From Pararge aegeria (taxonomy: Eukaryota > Arthropoda > Insecta > Lepidoptera > Nymphalidae): a DNA stretch of 64,000 bases. This document shows, piece by piece, positions 63,702 to 64,000 of the stretch. The position numbers and the translations under genes were made by a program. The DNA lies in NCBI RefSeq assembly GCF_905163445.1, contig NC_053196.1:14471501-14535500 (forward strand), in the 5' to 3' direction. Positions within the stretch are counted from its first letter, which is position 1. Each line of letters begins with the position of its first letter. Under the pieces are notes generated by a model, which saw only the letters and a list, made by a program, of their open reading frames with translations, was not told the origin of the DNA and made no database searches.

Positions 63702-63905
63702 TATACAACGCGTAACCGAATTACGTAATACTGTTGAAGGGTGTATAAGTATATTTCACCCTGTGAAATATTAAGAAATCAAAAGAAGCATATTTGTTTT
63801 ACCATACAAACTAATTCAAAAATATAAATTTTGACAACCCTATAAATTTTGACAACCCTATTGAAAATAAAAGTCCAACACGCGCATAGTACCTACGCTA
63901 CTGCT
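63702..63905 (+). repeat. Repeat family I, copy 2
   Basis: ATATACAACGCGTAACCGAA, AATCAAAAGAAGCATATTTG, CAACCCTATTGAAAATAAAA and ACACGCGCATAGTA. An 18-bp unit ending GACAACCC is doubled near 63824-63860. Confidence 0.7.
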
Positions 63906-64000
63906 TTGCTTATAAAGTGACAGGGGTCACATGTTTTTAAATAAGTAGGTACGCCGCCGACGAATACCAATTCTAAGGACGACGCTACGTTGGCGGTTAC

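Noticed and set aside
1..64000. CRISPR-like arrays or a novel defence system
   Set aside because: Repeats here are dispersed transposons without regular spacers. The window is animal nuclear DNA.

Overview
The window reads as lepidopteran nuclear DNA, butterfly or moth. It is AT-rich and almost gene-free. It is packed with tRNA-derived SINEs, Helitron footprints, foldback MITEs and 3' ends of non-LTR retrotransposons of kinds common in Lepidoptera. The species cannot be named from the sequence. No bacterial-type operon, CRISPR array, virus or toxin gene was seen.

One host gene is clearly present, on the + strand from 44876 to 57895. It has nine coding exons with correct GT-AG borders and compatible phases, and encodes a 434-residue SH2-domain protein of the SH2D4A/SH2D4B family. 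The N-terminus carries the family's conserved start, the middle is charged and probably coiled-coil, and an SH2 domain with an intact FLVR arginine lies at the C-terminus. Its introns hold SINEs, a Helitron and RTE debris. Intron 8 also carries a decayed in-frame copy of part of the SH2 exon. The 5' untranslated exon and promoter were not found.

The largest autonomous mobile element is a full-length Jockey-clade LINE at 11243-16125. It is bounded by a 17-bp target-site duplication and sits directly behind the poly(A) tail of an older LINE fragment. Its ORF1 (zinc-knuckle protein) has an apparent one-base lesion. Its ORF2 (endonuclease and reverse transcriptase) is open, and the two ORFs overlap as TAATG. 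A second LINE, CR1-like and 5'-truncated, lies on the minus strand at 59545-61185 with a 466-codon open RT frame. Its near-identical 3' end recurs at the left edge of the window (86-476) and a related one at 32600-32935. Decayed RT C-termini lie at 10795-11225, 21180-21605, 29101-30025, 46196-46640 and 55150-55490.

Region by region: 1-11 kb is repeats without a gene; 11.2-16.1 kb is the Jockey element; 16-44.8 kb is dense SINE, MITE, Helitron and LINE debris with one weak candidate terminal exon at 36466-36622; 44.9-57.9 kb is the SH2D4 gene; 57.9-64 kb is its 3' flank, the CR1 element and more repeats. The most unusual structures are a perfect 82-bp palindrome (39501-39582), the SH2-exon fragment in intron 8, a MITE nested in another repeat with a 7-bp duplication, and an inverted repeat bracketing the CR1 copy.
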